This document shows positions 21,593 to 29,041 of a stretch of DNA of 64,000 bases, piece by piece. The translations under genes were made by a program, and so were the position numbers. The stretch covers positions 3,508 to 67,507 of the forward strand of contig NZ_JNZZ01000031.1 in the NCBI RefSeq assembly GCF_000717645.1, given 5' to 3'. Under the pieces are notes generated by a model, which saw only the letters and a list, made by a program, of their open reading frames with translations, had not been told where the DNA came from and ran no database searches. Each line of letters begins with the position of its first letter. Position 1 is the stretch's first letter. This DNA comes from Streptomyces californicus. Its GTDB lineage: Bacteria; Actinomycetota; Actinomycetes; Streptomycetales; Streptomycetaceae.

Positions 21593-22473
21593 GATGCCTC
21601 GATCTCGCTGCGGTAGGGCATGGACGTGGAGGCGCCGGGCTTCTGGACGCAGAGCGCGGCGGCCGACGACGCGAACGCCACGGCCCCGGCAACCGGCCGC
21701 CCCTCGCCGAGCGCCACGGCCAGCGCGCCGACGAAGGTGTCCCCGGCCCCGGTGGTGTCGACGGCCGTCACCGAGGGGGCCTCGAAGAGCACGGGCTCGC
21801 CGCCCCGGGCCGCGTACAGGCAGCCTTTCGCACCGAGCGTGATGATCACCTCGGGGACCTTGCGCAGCAGGATCTGGGCGGCGGCGTGCGGCTCGTCCTG
21901 TCCGGACAGCTCGGCGGCCTCGTGCTCGTTGGGCACCAACAGGTCGATGTGGTCGTAGAGTTCGTCGGTCAGCGGCTGTACGGGGGAAGGCGTCAGGATG
22001 GTCCGCACGCCCTGCGCGTGGGCGGCGCGCGCCCCCTCGACGACGGCGGACAGGGGCAGTTCGAGCTGCATCAGCAGCAGTTCGGAGGCGGCGATCGCCG
22101 CGATCTCCCCGGGGCCGAGCGCGGTGAGAACCCCGTTGGCGCCGGGGACCACCACGATCGCGTTGGACCCGGTGTCGTCCACCACGATGTGCGCGGTGCC
22201 GCTCGGGCCCTCGGCGGTGTGCAGCAGATCGGTGTCCACCCCCGCGTGTTCGAGGCCGTCGCGCAGGAGCGTCCCGTACGCGTCGTCCCCGACCGCGCCG
22301 ATCATCATCACCTCCCCGCCCGCGCGGGCGGCGGCGACGGCCTGGTTGGCGCCCTTGCCGCCGGGGATCGTCCGGAACTCCCGTCCGGTGACGGTCTCGC
22401 CGCGCCCGGGGGCGCGGGCCGTGTAGGCGACGAGGTCCATGTTGGTGCTGCCGAGCACCGCGATGCGGGTCAT
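21589..22473 (-). CDS. rbsK: Ribokinase (PfkB family)
   Basis: A 294-aa PfkB-family sugar kinase with the ribokinase pattern. The N-terminal MTRIAVLGSTNMDLV and TIPGGKGANQAVAAARAG (sugar site) and the C-terminal DTTGAGDTFVGALAVAL with the catalytic Asp in GAGD are all present. LVPNEHEAAEL and ITLGAKGCLYA fit ribokinase better than adenosine or fructose kinases. It follows four ADP-ribosylglycohydrolases with an ATGA overlap, so it could phosphorylate ribose set free from ADP-ribose or nucleosides. No ribose ABC transporter is nearby. Confidence 0.85.
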   Translation of the reverse strand: MTRIAVLGSTNMDLVAYTARAPGRGETVTGREFRTIPGGKGANQAVAAARAGGEVMMIGAVGDDAYGTLLRDGLEHAGVDTDLLHTAEGPSGTAHIVVDDTGSNAIVVVPGANGVLTALGPGEIAAIAASELLLMQLELPLSAVVEGARAAHAQGVRTILTPSPVQPLTDELYDHIDLLVPNEHEAAELSGQDEPHAAAQILLRKVPEVIITLGAKGCLYAARGGEPVLFEAPSVTAVDTTGAGDTFVGALAVALGEGRPVAGAVAFASSAAALCVQKPGASTSMPYRSEIEAS

Positions 22474-23849
22474 GGGCGCAGAGCCTCCTGGTGGGTCAGT
22501 GCGGCGAGGGTGTCGAAACCGACCCGGTCGAAGCCGGGTACGGAGGTGGCGAGCCGGTTCTTCAGCGGGGCGGTCCACCGTTCGGGCAGGGCGTCCGGCC
22601 GGCCGGCCAGCAATCCGGCGAGCGATCCGGCGGTGGCCCCGTTGGAGTCGGTGTCCCAGCCGCCGGAGACCGCGTCGCCGATGGACCGGGTGAAGTCGCC
22701 GTCGGCGTGGGTGAGGGCGGCGGCCAGCAGCGCGGCGTTGGGCAGGACGTGCACCCAGTGGTGGGTGGCGTCGTAGACGGCGTGCAGCCGGTCCACGACG
22801 GTGTCGAACTCCCGCTCCGTACGCGCGGTCCCGACGCCGAGGCGGATCGCGCGGGCGTACCGGGAGCGCGGGGGCACCACCCGCAGCCCGGCGGCCAGGC
22901 AGCCGTGCACATCGCTCTCGCCCCCGGCGGCGACGGCGAGCGCGGCCGCCGTGAACATCGCGCCGTAGACGCCGTTGCCGGTGTGGGTGAGGACCGCGTC
23001 GCGGTGCGCCTGGGCGGCGGCCCCGGCCGGGTCGCCGGGGTGGGTCCAGCCGTGCACGTCGGCCCGGATCTGCGCCCCGATCCACTCCCGGAACGGGTTG
23101 CGGAGGCGGGCGGTCCGCGGCGGTTCGACACCGGCCAGCAGGTTGCCGTACGCGATGCGCTCGGCGGTGAACGCGCGCCCGGCCGGCAGCGCGTCCAGCC
23201 AGAGCCGGGCCAGGTCGGCGGTGGTGAAGGAGCGCCCGTGCCGCTGGAGCAGCAGCAGGGTGAGGAGCGGGTGGTTCAGGTCGTCGTCCTCCGGCATGCC
23301 GTCGATGTTCTCGGCCAGCGAGGTGGGGGCCGAGCGGCGGTTCCAGGGGTGGGCGGCGAGCAGGCCGGCGGGCACGCCCCGGGCGGTGAACCAGGTGGAG
23401 AGCGGCCAGTCGCCGGCGGCCCTGGCCAGTGCGCGGATCCCGTCCAGCGGCAGCTTCTCCACCGGCTTGCCGAGGAGGCAGCCCGCCGCCCGCCCGAGCC
23501 AGGCCGCGTGCAGCCGGTCCCGGCCGACGGTGGGCGCGGCCTCCGGCGGGCCCGGCCAGTGCGGGCAGGCGGCCACGATCGCGTCCAGGTCGGTCGGCTC
23601 GTCGGCGGCCAACGGCGATTCCAGTGCGGCGAGTTCGTCCAGCAGCTCACCGGCCAGCGCCCGCAGGCGCGGCGGTGCGGGCGGCTCGGACGCGCCCGCG
23701 CGGTCCGGGGCGGGACCGCCCCCGGCGGCGTACCACCGTTCCGCGATCTCCCGGGCGTCCCGGCCGTCCTGCGCGGCCTGCCGCAGCTCGTGCCCGACCA
23801 GGTCCTCGGGCTGCACCCAGGTGAGGCGGACGGGCGCGTGGGCGTTCAC
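22470..23849 (-). CDS. Divergent ADP-ribosylglycohydrolase paralogue with N-terminal extension
   Basis: A 459-aa member of the DraG/ARH fold. About 115 extra residues precede the domain. Motif equivalents are AAWLGRAAGCLLGKPVEKLP (GDALG becomes GCLLG), PEDDDLNHPLL in place of TDDT, and a well-kept C-terminal GGWDTDSNGATAGSLAGLLAG, equivalent to the DxDT/S metal motif. The metal site therefore looks largely retained, but the first motif is altered. It overlaps its neighbours by four bases on each side. Substrate could be ADP-ribosyl groups or a ribosyl metabolite. Confidence 0.85.
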   Translation of the reverse strand: MNAHAPVRLTWVQPEDLVGHELRQAAQDGRDAREIAERWYAAGGGPAPDRAGASEPPAPPRLRALAGELLDELAALESPLAADEPTDLDAIVAACPHWPGPPEAAPTVGRDRLHAAWLGRAAGCLLGKPVEKLPLDGIRALARAAGDWPLSTWFTARGVPAGLLAAHPWNRRSAPTSLAENIDGMPEDDDLNHPLLTLLLLQRHGRSFTTADLARLWLDALPAGRAFTAERIAYGNLLAGVEPPRTARLRNPFREWIGAQIRADVHGWTHPGDPAGAAAQAHRDAVLTHTGNGVYGAMFTAAALAVAAGGESDVHGCLAAGLRVVPPRSRYARAIRLGVGTARTEREFDTVVDRLHAVYDATHHWVHVLPNAALLAAALTHADGDFTRSIGDAVSGGWDTDSNGATAGSLAGLLAGRPDALPERWTAPLKNRLATSVPGFDRVGFDTLAALTHQEALRP

Positions 23850-25045
23850 CGCTCACCGGCCAGCGCGGTGAACGCCTCCTCGTGGGCCGCGCGCCGCTCC
23901 AGGTCCCGGGCGAAGACCTCCCGGGCCACCCGCGCCAGCGCCCGCGCCGGGGCCTCCAGGTCCAGCCGGCTCGCCTCCGCGACCGTCGTCGCCCAGTCGT
24001 GCGGCACCTCGCCGCCCAGCGCGCCCGCGAGCGCGCCGCTCATCGTGGCGATGGAGTCGCAGTCGCGCCCGTAGTTCACCGAACCCAGCACCGTACGCCG
24101 GTAGTCGCCGCCCCCGACCAGCAACATCCCCAGGGCGACGGGGAGTTCCTCGATGGCGTGCAGCCGGGAGGGGCGGCGTGCGCCGAGGGCGGGGGAGCGG
24201 TAGTCGGGGCCGACCGTGTCGAAGGGCGTGACGGCCGCGCGCAGCGGGAGCAGCGCCGCCTCGAAGTCGTCGTGGCGCGCGGCGACTTCGCAGACCGCCT
24301 CGATCGCGGCCCGGGTGCCGTCCTTGGCCGGTGCGAGGGCGGCGTCGATCACCGTCTCCGGTGTCGCGCCCGGACGGCACGCGGCGGCGACGGCCGCCGC
24401 GAACACCCCGGCGGCCTCCCTCCCGTACGACGACTGATGCGGGGCGGCGACCTCCAGCGCCTCGGCGTAGGCGGCCTCGGGGTGGCCCGCGTTGACCAGG
24501 CCGACCGGGGCCATGTACATCGCCGCCCCGCAGTTGACGATGTTGCCCGCCCCCGCCTCGCGCGGGTCCACGTGCCCGTAGTGCAGCCGGGCCACGATCC
24601 ACTTCTCCGCCAGGAAGATCCGCTGGAGCGGCAGCGCCTCGGCCTCCAGCTCCGGGATCCAGCGCGGCGCGAGGAGATCGGGGACGAGGTGGTCGGCGAC
24701 GGCGTACGCGTCGAGGTGGTCGCGGACCTTCTCGTAGACGCGGATCAGCGCGTGGGTCATCAAGGTGTCGTCGGTGACGTGCCCGTCGCCCTTGTGGTAC
24801 GGGGCGACGGGGCGCGCGGTGCGCCAGTCGTCGCCGTACCAGGGGCCGACGATCCCGGTCACCCGGCCGCCGTGGCGTTCGGCGATCTGCTCGGGGGTCC
24901 ACCCCTCGACCGGGCCGCCGAGCGCGTCGCCGACGGCGGCGCCGACGAGGGCCCGGGTGATGCGTTCATCGAGTCCGGGCGTGGCGGGGGAGTGCGTCGG
25001 GTGCGAGGGGGCGGGCGCGGCTGCCGTGGCCGTTGTGGGCGTCAT
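23846..25045 (-). CDS. ADP-ribosylglycohydrolase family protein (canonical metal motifs)
   Basis: A 399-aa DraG/ARH-type hydrolase. The three binuclear-metal motifs are intact: GAAVGDALGGPVEGW near residue 40, VTDDTLMTHALI near 90, and YGRDCDSIATMSGALAGALGG near 335. The family cleaves N- or O-ribosyl bonds of ADP-ribose. ATG 25045 is listed; an in-frame GTG at 25060 would add five residues, and neither has a strong ribosome site. Its 5' end overlaps the preceding paralogue by 80 bases, an unusually long coding overlap for this operon. Confidence 0.88.
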   Translation of the reverse strand: MTPTTATAAAPAPSHPTHSPATPGLDERITRALVGAAVGDALGGPVEGWTPEQIAERHGGRVTGIVGPWYGDDWRTARPVAPYHKGDGHVTDDTLMTHALIRVYEKVRDHLDAYAVADHLVPDLLAPRWIPELEAEALPLQRIFLAEKWIVARLHYGHVDPREAGAGNIVNCGAAMYMAPVGLVNAGHPEAAYAEALEVAAPHQSSYGREAAGVFAAAVAAACRPGATPETVIDAALAPAKDGTRAAIEAVCEVAARHDDFEAALLPLRAAVTPFDTVGPDYRSPALGARRPSRLHAIEELPVALGMLLVGGGDYRRTVLGSVNYGRDCDSIATMSGALAGALGGEVPHDWATTVAEASRLDLEAPARALARVAREVFARDLERRAAHEEAFTALAGER

Positions 25046-26216
25046 GCCGGAATTGTCCACCCGAGGTAGCCGGTTCCGTGGCTGCCAGCAGCCCGGCGAG
25101 TTCGATCAGGTCGGTACCGGCGAGCCGGGGCAGGGCGCACCCCGCGAGCGTCCGGCACGCCTCGCGCCAGCCCGCCGGCACGGCGCTGACCGAGCCGATC
25201 GCCCCGGTCAGCGCCCCGGCCAGGGCGGGGGCGGAGTCCGCGACCCGGGAGAGGCAGGCGGCGGCGGGGAGCGCCTGGGCGATCCCGCCCCGGGCGGCGG
25301 TGGTGAGGGCGAGGGCGACGGGGACGGTCTCGGCCGCCGCGATCCCGTAGCTGTAGACGTGGTCCACGATCTGGTGCTCCAGGACCGGGACCAAGGCGAA
25401 CGCCCCGGCCGGTTCGTCCGCGAACTCCCGGGCCAGACGGACCGCGTGCACGGCGTTGCGGGCGATCTCGGTGCCCTCGGGGAGCCGGTCGAGGGCCGCG
25501 TCCACCACGGTGTCGACGTCCGCCCCGGCCAGCGCCACGGCGATCGCGGCGGCCATCGCCCGCGCCCCGTGCACTCCGTCGCCGTCCTGCGTGTAGCGGG
25601 CGTCGAACTCGGCGAGCGCGGCGGCCCCGTCCGGATCGCCCGGGTGGACCACGGCGAGCACGGCCGCCCGGACGCACGCGGCGTCGTCGAAGTAGTGCGG
25701 GTTGTCGTGGCCGGTGGCGGGCGGCCGCAGCCCGGCGGCCAGGTTGCCGAGCCCGGCCCGCACCGAGATCCGGGCGCGCAGCGGGAGCACCGCCGCCTCG
25801 ACCTCGGGGGCCCGCGCGCTGGCGGCGGCGACGGTCGCGGCCAGCGCGTTCCAGGCCCGGTCCACCGCGTCCCGCATCCGGCGCCCGCAGGGGAGCCCCG
25901 CCGCGTCGTCGGCCGCCGCCAGCACCGTACGGGCGGCGAACGCGGCCCACTCGGCGTCGTCGGACGGGCCGAGCCGCAGCGGCTCGGGCGGCTGGTTGAG
26001 CGCGATGGGCACCGGCAGCGTGGTGGTGGCGTTCTGCTCGGCGAAGGTGTCCAGTTCCCGGGTGAGCCGCCGGGTCCACTCGGGCATCCGGGCCGCCCGG
26101 TGCCGGGCGGCGGGCCACCCGGCGGCGTCCCCGGCGGCCAGCCCGAGCAGCAGCCCCTCGATCCGGGCGCGGCGGGAGGGGGCCGGGGCCCCGGTCGCGG
26201 TCCGTGGTGCGGTCAT
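24966..26216 (-). CDS. ADP-ribosylglycohydrolase paralogue with degenerate metal site
   Basis: A 416-aa DraG/ARH-fold protein. The N-terminal GLLLGLAAGDAAGWPAARHR keeps GD, and the second motif is PSDDAEWAAFA instead of TDDT. The third motif, which should be DxDT/S, reads LSRVADSAPALAGALTGAIG, so the first aspartate is replaced by valine. One metal ligand is thus probably missing, which suggests a pseudoenzyme or a different metal count. The last 80 bases overlap the next gene. ATG 26216 overlaps the stop of the first paralogue (ATGA). Confidence 0.85.
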   Translation of the reverse strand: MTAPRTATGAPAPSRRARIEGLLLGLAAGDAAGWPAARHRAARMPEWTRRLTRELDTFAEQNATTTLPVPIALNQPPEPLRLGPSDDAEWAAFAARTVLAAADDAAGLPCGRRMRDAVDRAWNALAATVAAASARAPEVEAAVLPLRARISVRAGLGNLAAGLRPPATGHDNPHYFDDAACVRAAVLAVVHPGDPDGAAALAEFDARYTQDGDGVHGARAMAAAIAVALAGADVDTVVDAALDRLPEGTEIARNAVHAVRLAREFADEPAGAFALVPVLEHQIVDHVYSYGIAAAETVPVALALTTAARGGIAQALPAAACLSRVADSAPALAGALTGAIGSVSAVPAGWREACRTLAGCALPRLAGTDLIELAGLLAATEPATSGGQFRHDAHNGHGSRARPLAPDALPRHARTR

Positions 26217-27409
26217 CGCTCCTCCCCCGCAGCCTCGAAGGAGGCCGCCGCCGACGCCATGTCCCGTACGGCCGAGGGCTCGCGGCCGCCTCCCCGTCCC
26301 CGCGTCGCCCGCGCCGGGGAATCCGCTCCTGGGCCGTCCGGGGTCAGCAGCTCCGCGATGTCCAGCACGTGGTAGCCGCGCATCGAGGGCAGGCAACTGC
26401 CCCGGACCGGGCCGATCGCGCCCGCCCAGTGCGGCGGGACGGCGCTCTCGCCGTTCAGCGCCCCGGCCAGCGCCCCCGCCACCGCCGCCGTCGTGTCCGC
26501 GTCCCGGCCCATGTTGACGGCCGTCAGCACCGCCGCCGGAAAGTCCCCGCGCGCCGCCGTGAACGCCCCGAACGCCAGGCCCACCGCCTCCGGCGCGAGG
26601 TCCGTCCACGGGTAGCCGGCGATCACCACCGCCGAACGCACCGCCCGCTCCATCGTCAGCCGGTCGGGGTAGGGGCGCTGGGCCGCCGCCACCGCCCGGC
26701 GCAGCGACCGAGCCGTCCAGGAGTCCATCGGGACCACCGAGAGCGCGGCCGCGACCACGGAGGCGAGGCCCGAGCCGACCATCGCCGCGGCCACCCCGGC
26801 CGCCACCGCCTGGCCGCCGTAGATGCCCTCGCCCTCGTGGCTGACCCGGCCGTCCACCGCGACCAGCCGGGCCGCCTCGGCGGGACGGCCCGCCGCGAAC
26901 ACCCCGAAGGGGGCCGCCCGCATGGCGAGGCCGTCGCTCCAGGCGTGCCGGTGCTGCGCGGAGATCGGCGCGGCCAGGCCCCGCCGCAGGTTCTCCAGGG
27001 TGCCGCGCTCGCTGAACCCGGCGCCCCGGAACGGGCCCTCGTCCAGGTCGGCGATCCAGTGGTGCCACGCCCGCTCCACATCGGAGACGTCGAGCGCGGA
27101 GCCGTGCCGGGCCAGCAGCAACCCGGAGAAGATCGCGTACTCCGTGTCGTCGGTGCCGGCCGGGTCCTCGCTCACGAACCCCTCGATCCGCCCCCAGCGG
27201 CGGCGGATCTCGGAGGGCCGCAGATTCTCCGCCGGAGCGCCGAGCGCGTCCCCGACCGCCAGCCCCAGCAGCGCGCCCCTGGCCCGGTCCCGGAGGGCCG
27301 CCGTGCTCCCCGTCGTGCCGGGGTGCGCCGCCGTACCCCCGCCGCCGTCCCGCGCGTGCGCCGCGCTGTCGCCGCCCGCTTCCCCGTTCACCGCGTCACC
27401 GTTCACCAC
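26213..27409 (-). CDS. ADP-ribosylglycohydrolase family protein (first gene of operon)
   Basis: A 398-aa DraG/ARH-type hydrolase with complete motifs: GALLGLAVGDALGAPAEN near residue 46, GTDDTEYAIFSG near 85, and MGRDADTTAAVAGALAGALNG near 300. The first 38 residues are a Gly/Ala-rich leader and the last 40 a charged tail. GTG 27409 follows GGAAGG at a good distance. It opens a run of seven coupled minus-strand genes. The upstream region contains two iron-box-like sites shared with the VIT1-type transporter. Confidence 0.88.
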   Translation of the reverse strand: MVNGDAVNGEAGGDSAAHARDGGGGTAAHPGTTGSTAALRDRARGALLGLAVGDALGAPAENLRPSEIRRRWGRIEGFVSEDPAGTDDTEYAIFSGLLLARHGSALDVSDVERAWHHWIADLDEGPFRGAGFSERGTLENLRRGLAAPISAQHRHAWSDGLAMRAAPFGVFAAGRPAEAARLVAVDGRVSHEGEGIYGGQAVAAGVAAAMVGSGLASVVAAALSVVPMDSWTARSLRRAVAAAQRPYPDRLTMERAVRSAVVIAGYPWTDLAPEAVGLAFGAFTAARGDFPAAVLTAVNMGRDADTTAAVAGALAGALNGESAVPPHWAGAIGPVRGSCLPSMRGYHVLDIAELLTPDGPGADSPARATRGRGGGREPSAVRDMASAAASFEAAGEER

Positions 27410-27568
27410 GCCGTCCTTCCGCTCGTCCGGCGGGAGGGGTCCCGGACCCCGGGCGGTGTCCGCGTCCGGGGCCGGGGCCGTCTCCGGGCCCTGCCCGCAT
27501 CTGTGCCACGCGGTGGGCGGGGAGAGGCGGAAAACATGCGGAAAGGGGCCGGTCGGATGACGGCCGAA

Positions 27569-27626
27569 GTAGCTGAGGCTCACCTTTCTTCGCAGGTCAG
27601 AGCGGGTGTAGGGCAGCCTTGCCTTG
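27569..27626. promoter_or_regulatory. Two iron-box-like (DmdR/IdeR) operators in the divergent promoter
   Basis: Bases 27569-27587 read GTAGCTGAGGCTCACCTTT, matching 14 of 19 positions of the DtxR-class iron box TTAGGTTAGGCTCACCTAA. A second site at 27608-27626, GTAGGGCAGCCTTGCCTTG, matches 11 of 19 and keeps the AGG..AGcCT..CCT pattern. Both lie between the ADP-ribosylglycohydrolase operon (159 bases away) and the VIT1-type gene (108 bases away). Matches were made by eye against the published consensus. Confidence 0.55.
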
Positions 27627-27734
27627 CTGGCGGCGACCACTCGGACGGCGTAGTTTGGACTTTGTCGAAAGTTGTACGCAAGGGGGTACGGCGGGTGGCA
27701 GTCCACCCCGCCGTCACGAGGGGAGAGCCGCACC

Positions 27735-28466
27735 GTGGCCATCATCGAGACCGACGCCGTTCTGCACGAGGCGCACCGGGACAACCACACCCACCGGGAT
27801 GTCAACGGCGGCTGGCTGCGTCCCGCCGTCTTCGGCGCGATGGACGGCCTGGTCTCCAACCTCGCCCTGATGACCGGGGTGGCGGGCGGCGCGGTCTCGC
27901 AGCAGACCATCGTGATCACCGGACTCGCGGGGCTCGCGGCCGGGGCCTTCTCCATGGCGGCCGGCGAGTACACCTCCGTCGCCTCCCAGCGCGAGCTGGT
28001 CGAGGCGGAGCTGGACGTCGAGCGCCGCGAACTCCGCAAGCACCCCAAGGACGAGATGGCGGAGCTGGCCGCGCTCTACGAGTCCCGGGGCGTGGACGCC
28101 CCGCTGGCCCGCGAGGTCGCCCGCCAGCTCTCGCGCGATCCCGAGCAGGCGTTGGAGATCCACGCCCGCGAGGAACTGGGCATCGATCCGGGCGACCTGC
28201 CGTCCCCGCTGGTGGCCGCGGTCTCCTCCTTCGGCGCGTTCGCCCTGGGCGCCCTGCTGCCCGTCCTGCCCTACCTCCTGGGTGCGAGCGCCCTGTGGCC
28301 CGCCGTGCTCCTGGCCCTGGTCGGGCTCTTCGCCTGCGGTGCGGTGGTGGCCCGGGTGACCGCCCGCAGCTGGTGGTTCAGCGGACTGCGCCAGCTCGCC
28401 CTCGGCGGTGCGGCGGCGGCGATGACGTACGGACTGGGCACCCTGTTCGGCGTGGCGGTCGGCTGA
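27735..28466 (+). CDS. VIT1/CCC1-family Fe2+/Mn2+ transporter
   Basis: A 243-aa membrane protein of the VIT1/CCC1 family, which moves Fe2+ or Mn2+ out of the cytosol (into vacuoles in plants and yeast, presumably outward in bacteria). The signature GWLRPAVFGAMDGLVSNLALMTGVAGG comprises the end of the cytosolic head and helix 1. SMAAGEYTSVASQRE follows helix 2, then an acidic/charged metal-binding loop (about residues 95-160), then three further helices. GGGAGAG precedes GTG 27735 by 7 bases. Upstream iron-box-like sites suggest iron-dependent control; a role in iron detoxification is inferred. Confidence 0.9.
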   Translation: MAIIETDAVLHEAHRDNHTHRDVNGGWLRPAVFGAMDGLVSNLALMTGVAGGAVSQQTIVITGLAGLAAGAFSMAAGEYTSVASQRELVEAELDVERRELRKHPKDEMAELAALYESRGVDAPLAREVARQLSRDPEQALEIHAREELGIDPGDLPSPLVAAVSSFGAFALGALLPVLPYLLGASALWPAVLLALVGLFACGAVVARVTARSWWFSGLRQLALGGAAAAMTYGLGTLFGVAVG

Positions 28467-29041
28467 CCCCGGCGCGACCCGGCCGCCGCGACCGGGCCGC
28501 CGGGCCGCCGCGTGCGACCGGCGCTGCCCGGCCCACCGCGCGCGTGCGGACCTGACGCGGCCTCGCCGCGTGCGCGCGGGTCCGACGCGGCCCGCCCCGC
28601 TCATGCCGCCCGCCGGCCCGACCGGACCGCCCGGACGGCGCAACCGCCCCGCGACCCCGTGTGACGTACGTCTTGGCTCCTGCCACTGGGCGGGACGGAC
28701 CGCGCCGCCGTAGAATGAGATGCTATGCAGAGCTACACATAAGTAGCCATTACTCGGTGGTTTCGTTTCCTCGGCCGCCGGGCAAGAGCCGTAAGCACCG
28801 CAGGCAACGACGCCTGCTCTCTGCGACTCCCCGGGCGCCGATCGTCCCGACAGCGACCCACTCCTGGTACATCCGGTCACCTCTGCTCACCCAGTCGTTC
28901 CCGGTCCCCATGATGTCCGCATGTTGGAACAAGCCTTCCGCTTCTTGAGAAGCGCCCCATCATGTAACCTGCACGAAATTTCGCAGAGGGCCAACGTCGT
29001 CCCTCGGCACCGCACATGCCACGACGACGACGGGAGAGCCG
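28467..29041 (+). promoter_or_regulatory. 575-bp leader/promoter region of gltB
   Basis: The first 200 bases are very GC-rich with repeated GCGTGCG/GACGCGGCC elements, probably the end of the VIT1-type transcript. From about 28705 the composition is more A+T-rich. TAGAAT at 28711-28716 is a possible -10, followed by a five-codon open frame (28725-28742, MQSYT). A 42-codon frame (28921-29049, [10 protein letters not shown]...) overlaps the gltB start. GTAAC-6-GAAAT at 28964-28979 resembles a GlnR half-site. GGGAGAG at 29032 is the gltB ribosome site. Confidence 0.45.
28964..28979 (+). promoter_or_regulatory. Putative GlnR binding half-site upstream of gltB
   Basis: GTAAC-CTGCAC-GAAAT fits the GlnR a-site/b-site pattern gTnAc-n6-GaAAc at all but the last position. 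It is 63 bases before the gltB ATG. A second a/b pair at the regular 22-bp spacing was not found, so affinity would be moderate. GlnR is the global nitrogen regulator of Streptomyces, and glutamate synthase is a plausible target. Confidence 0.45.
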
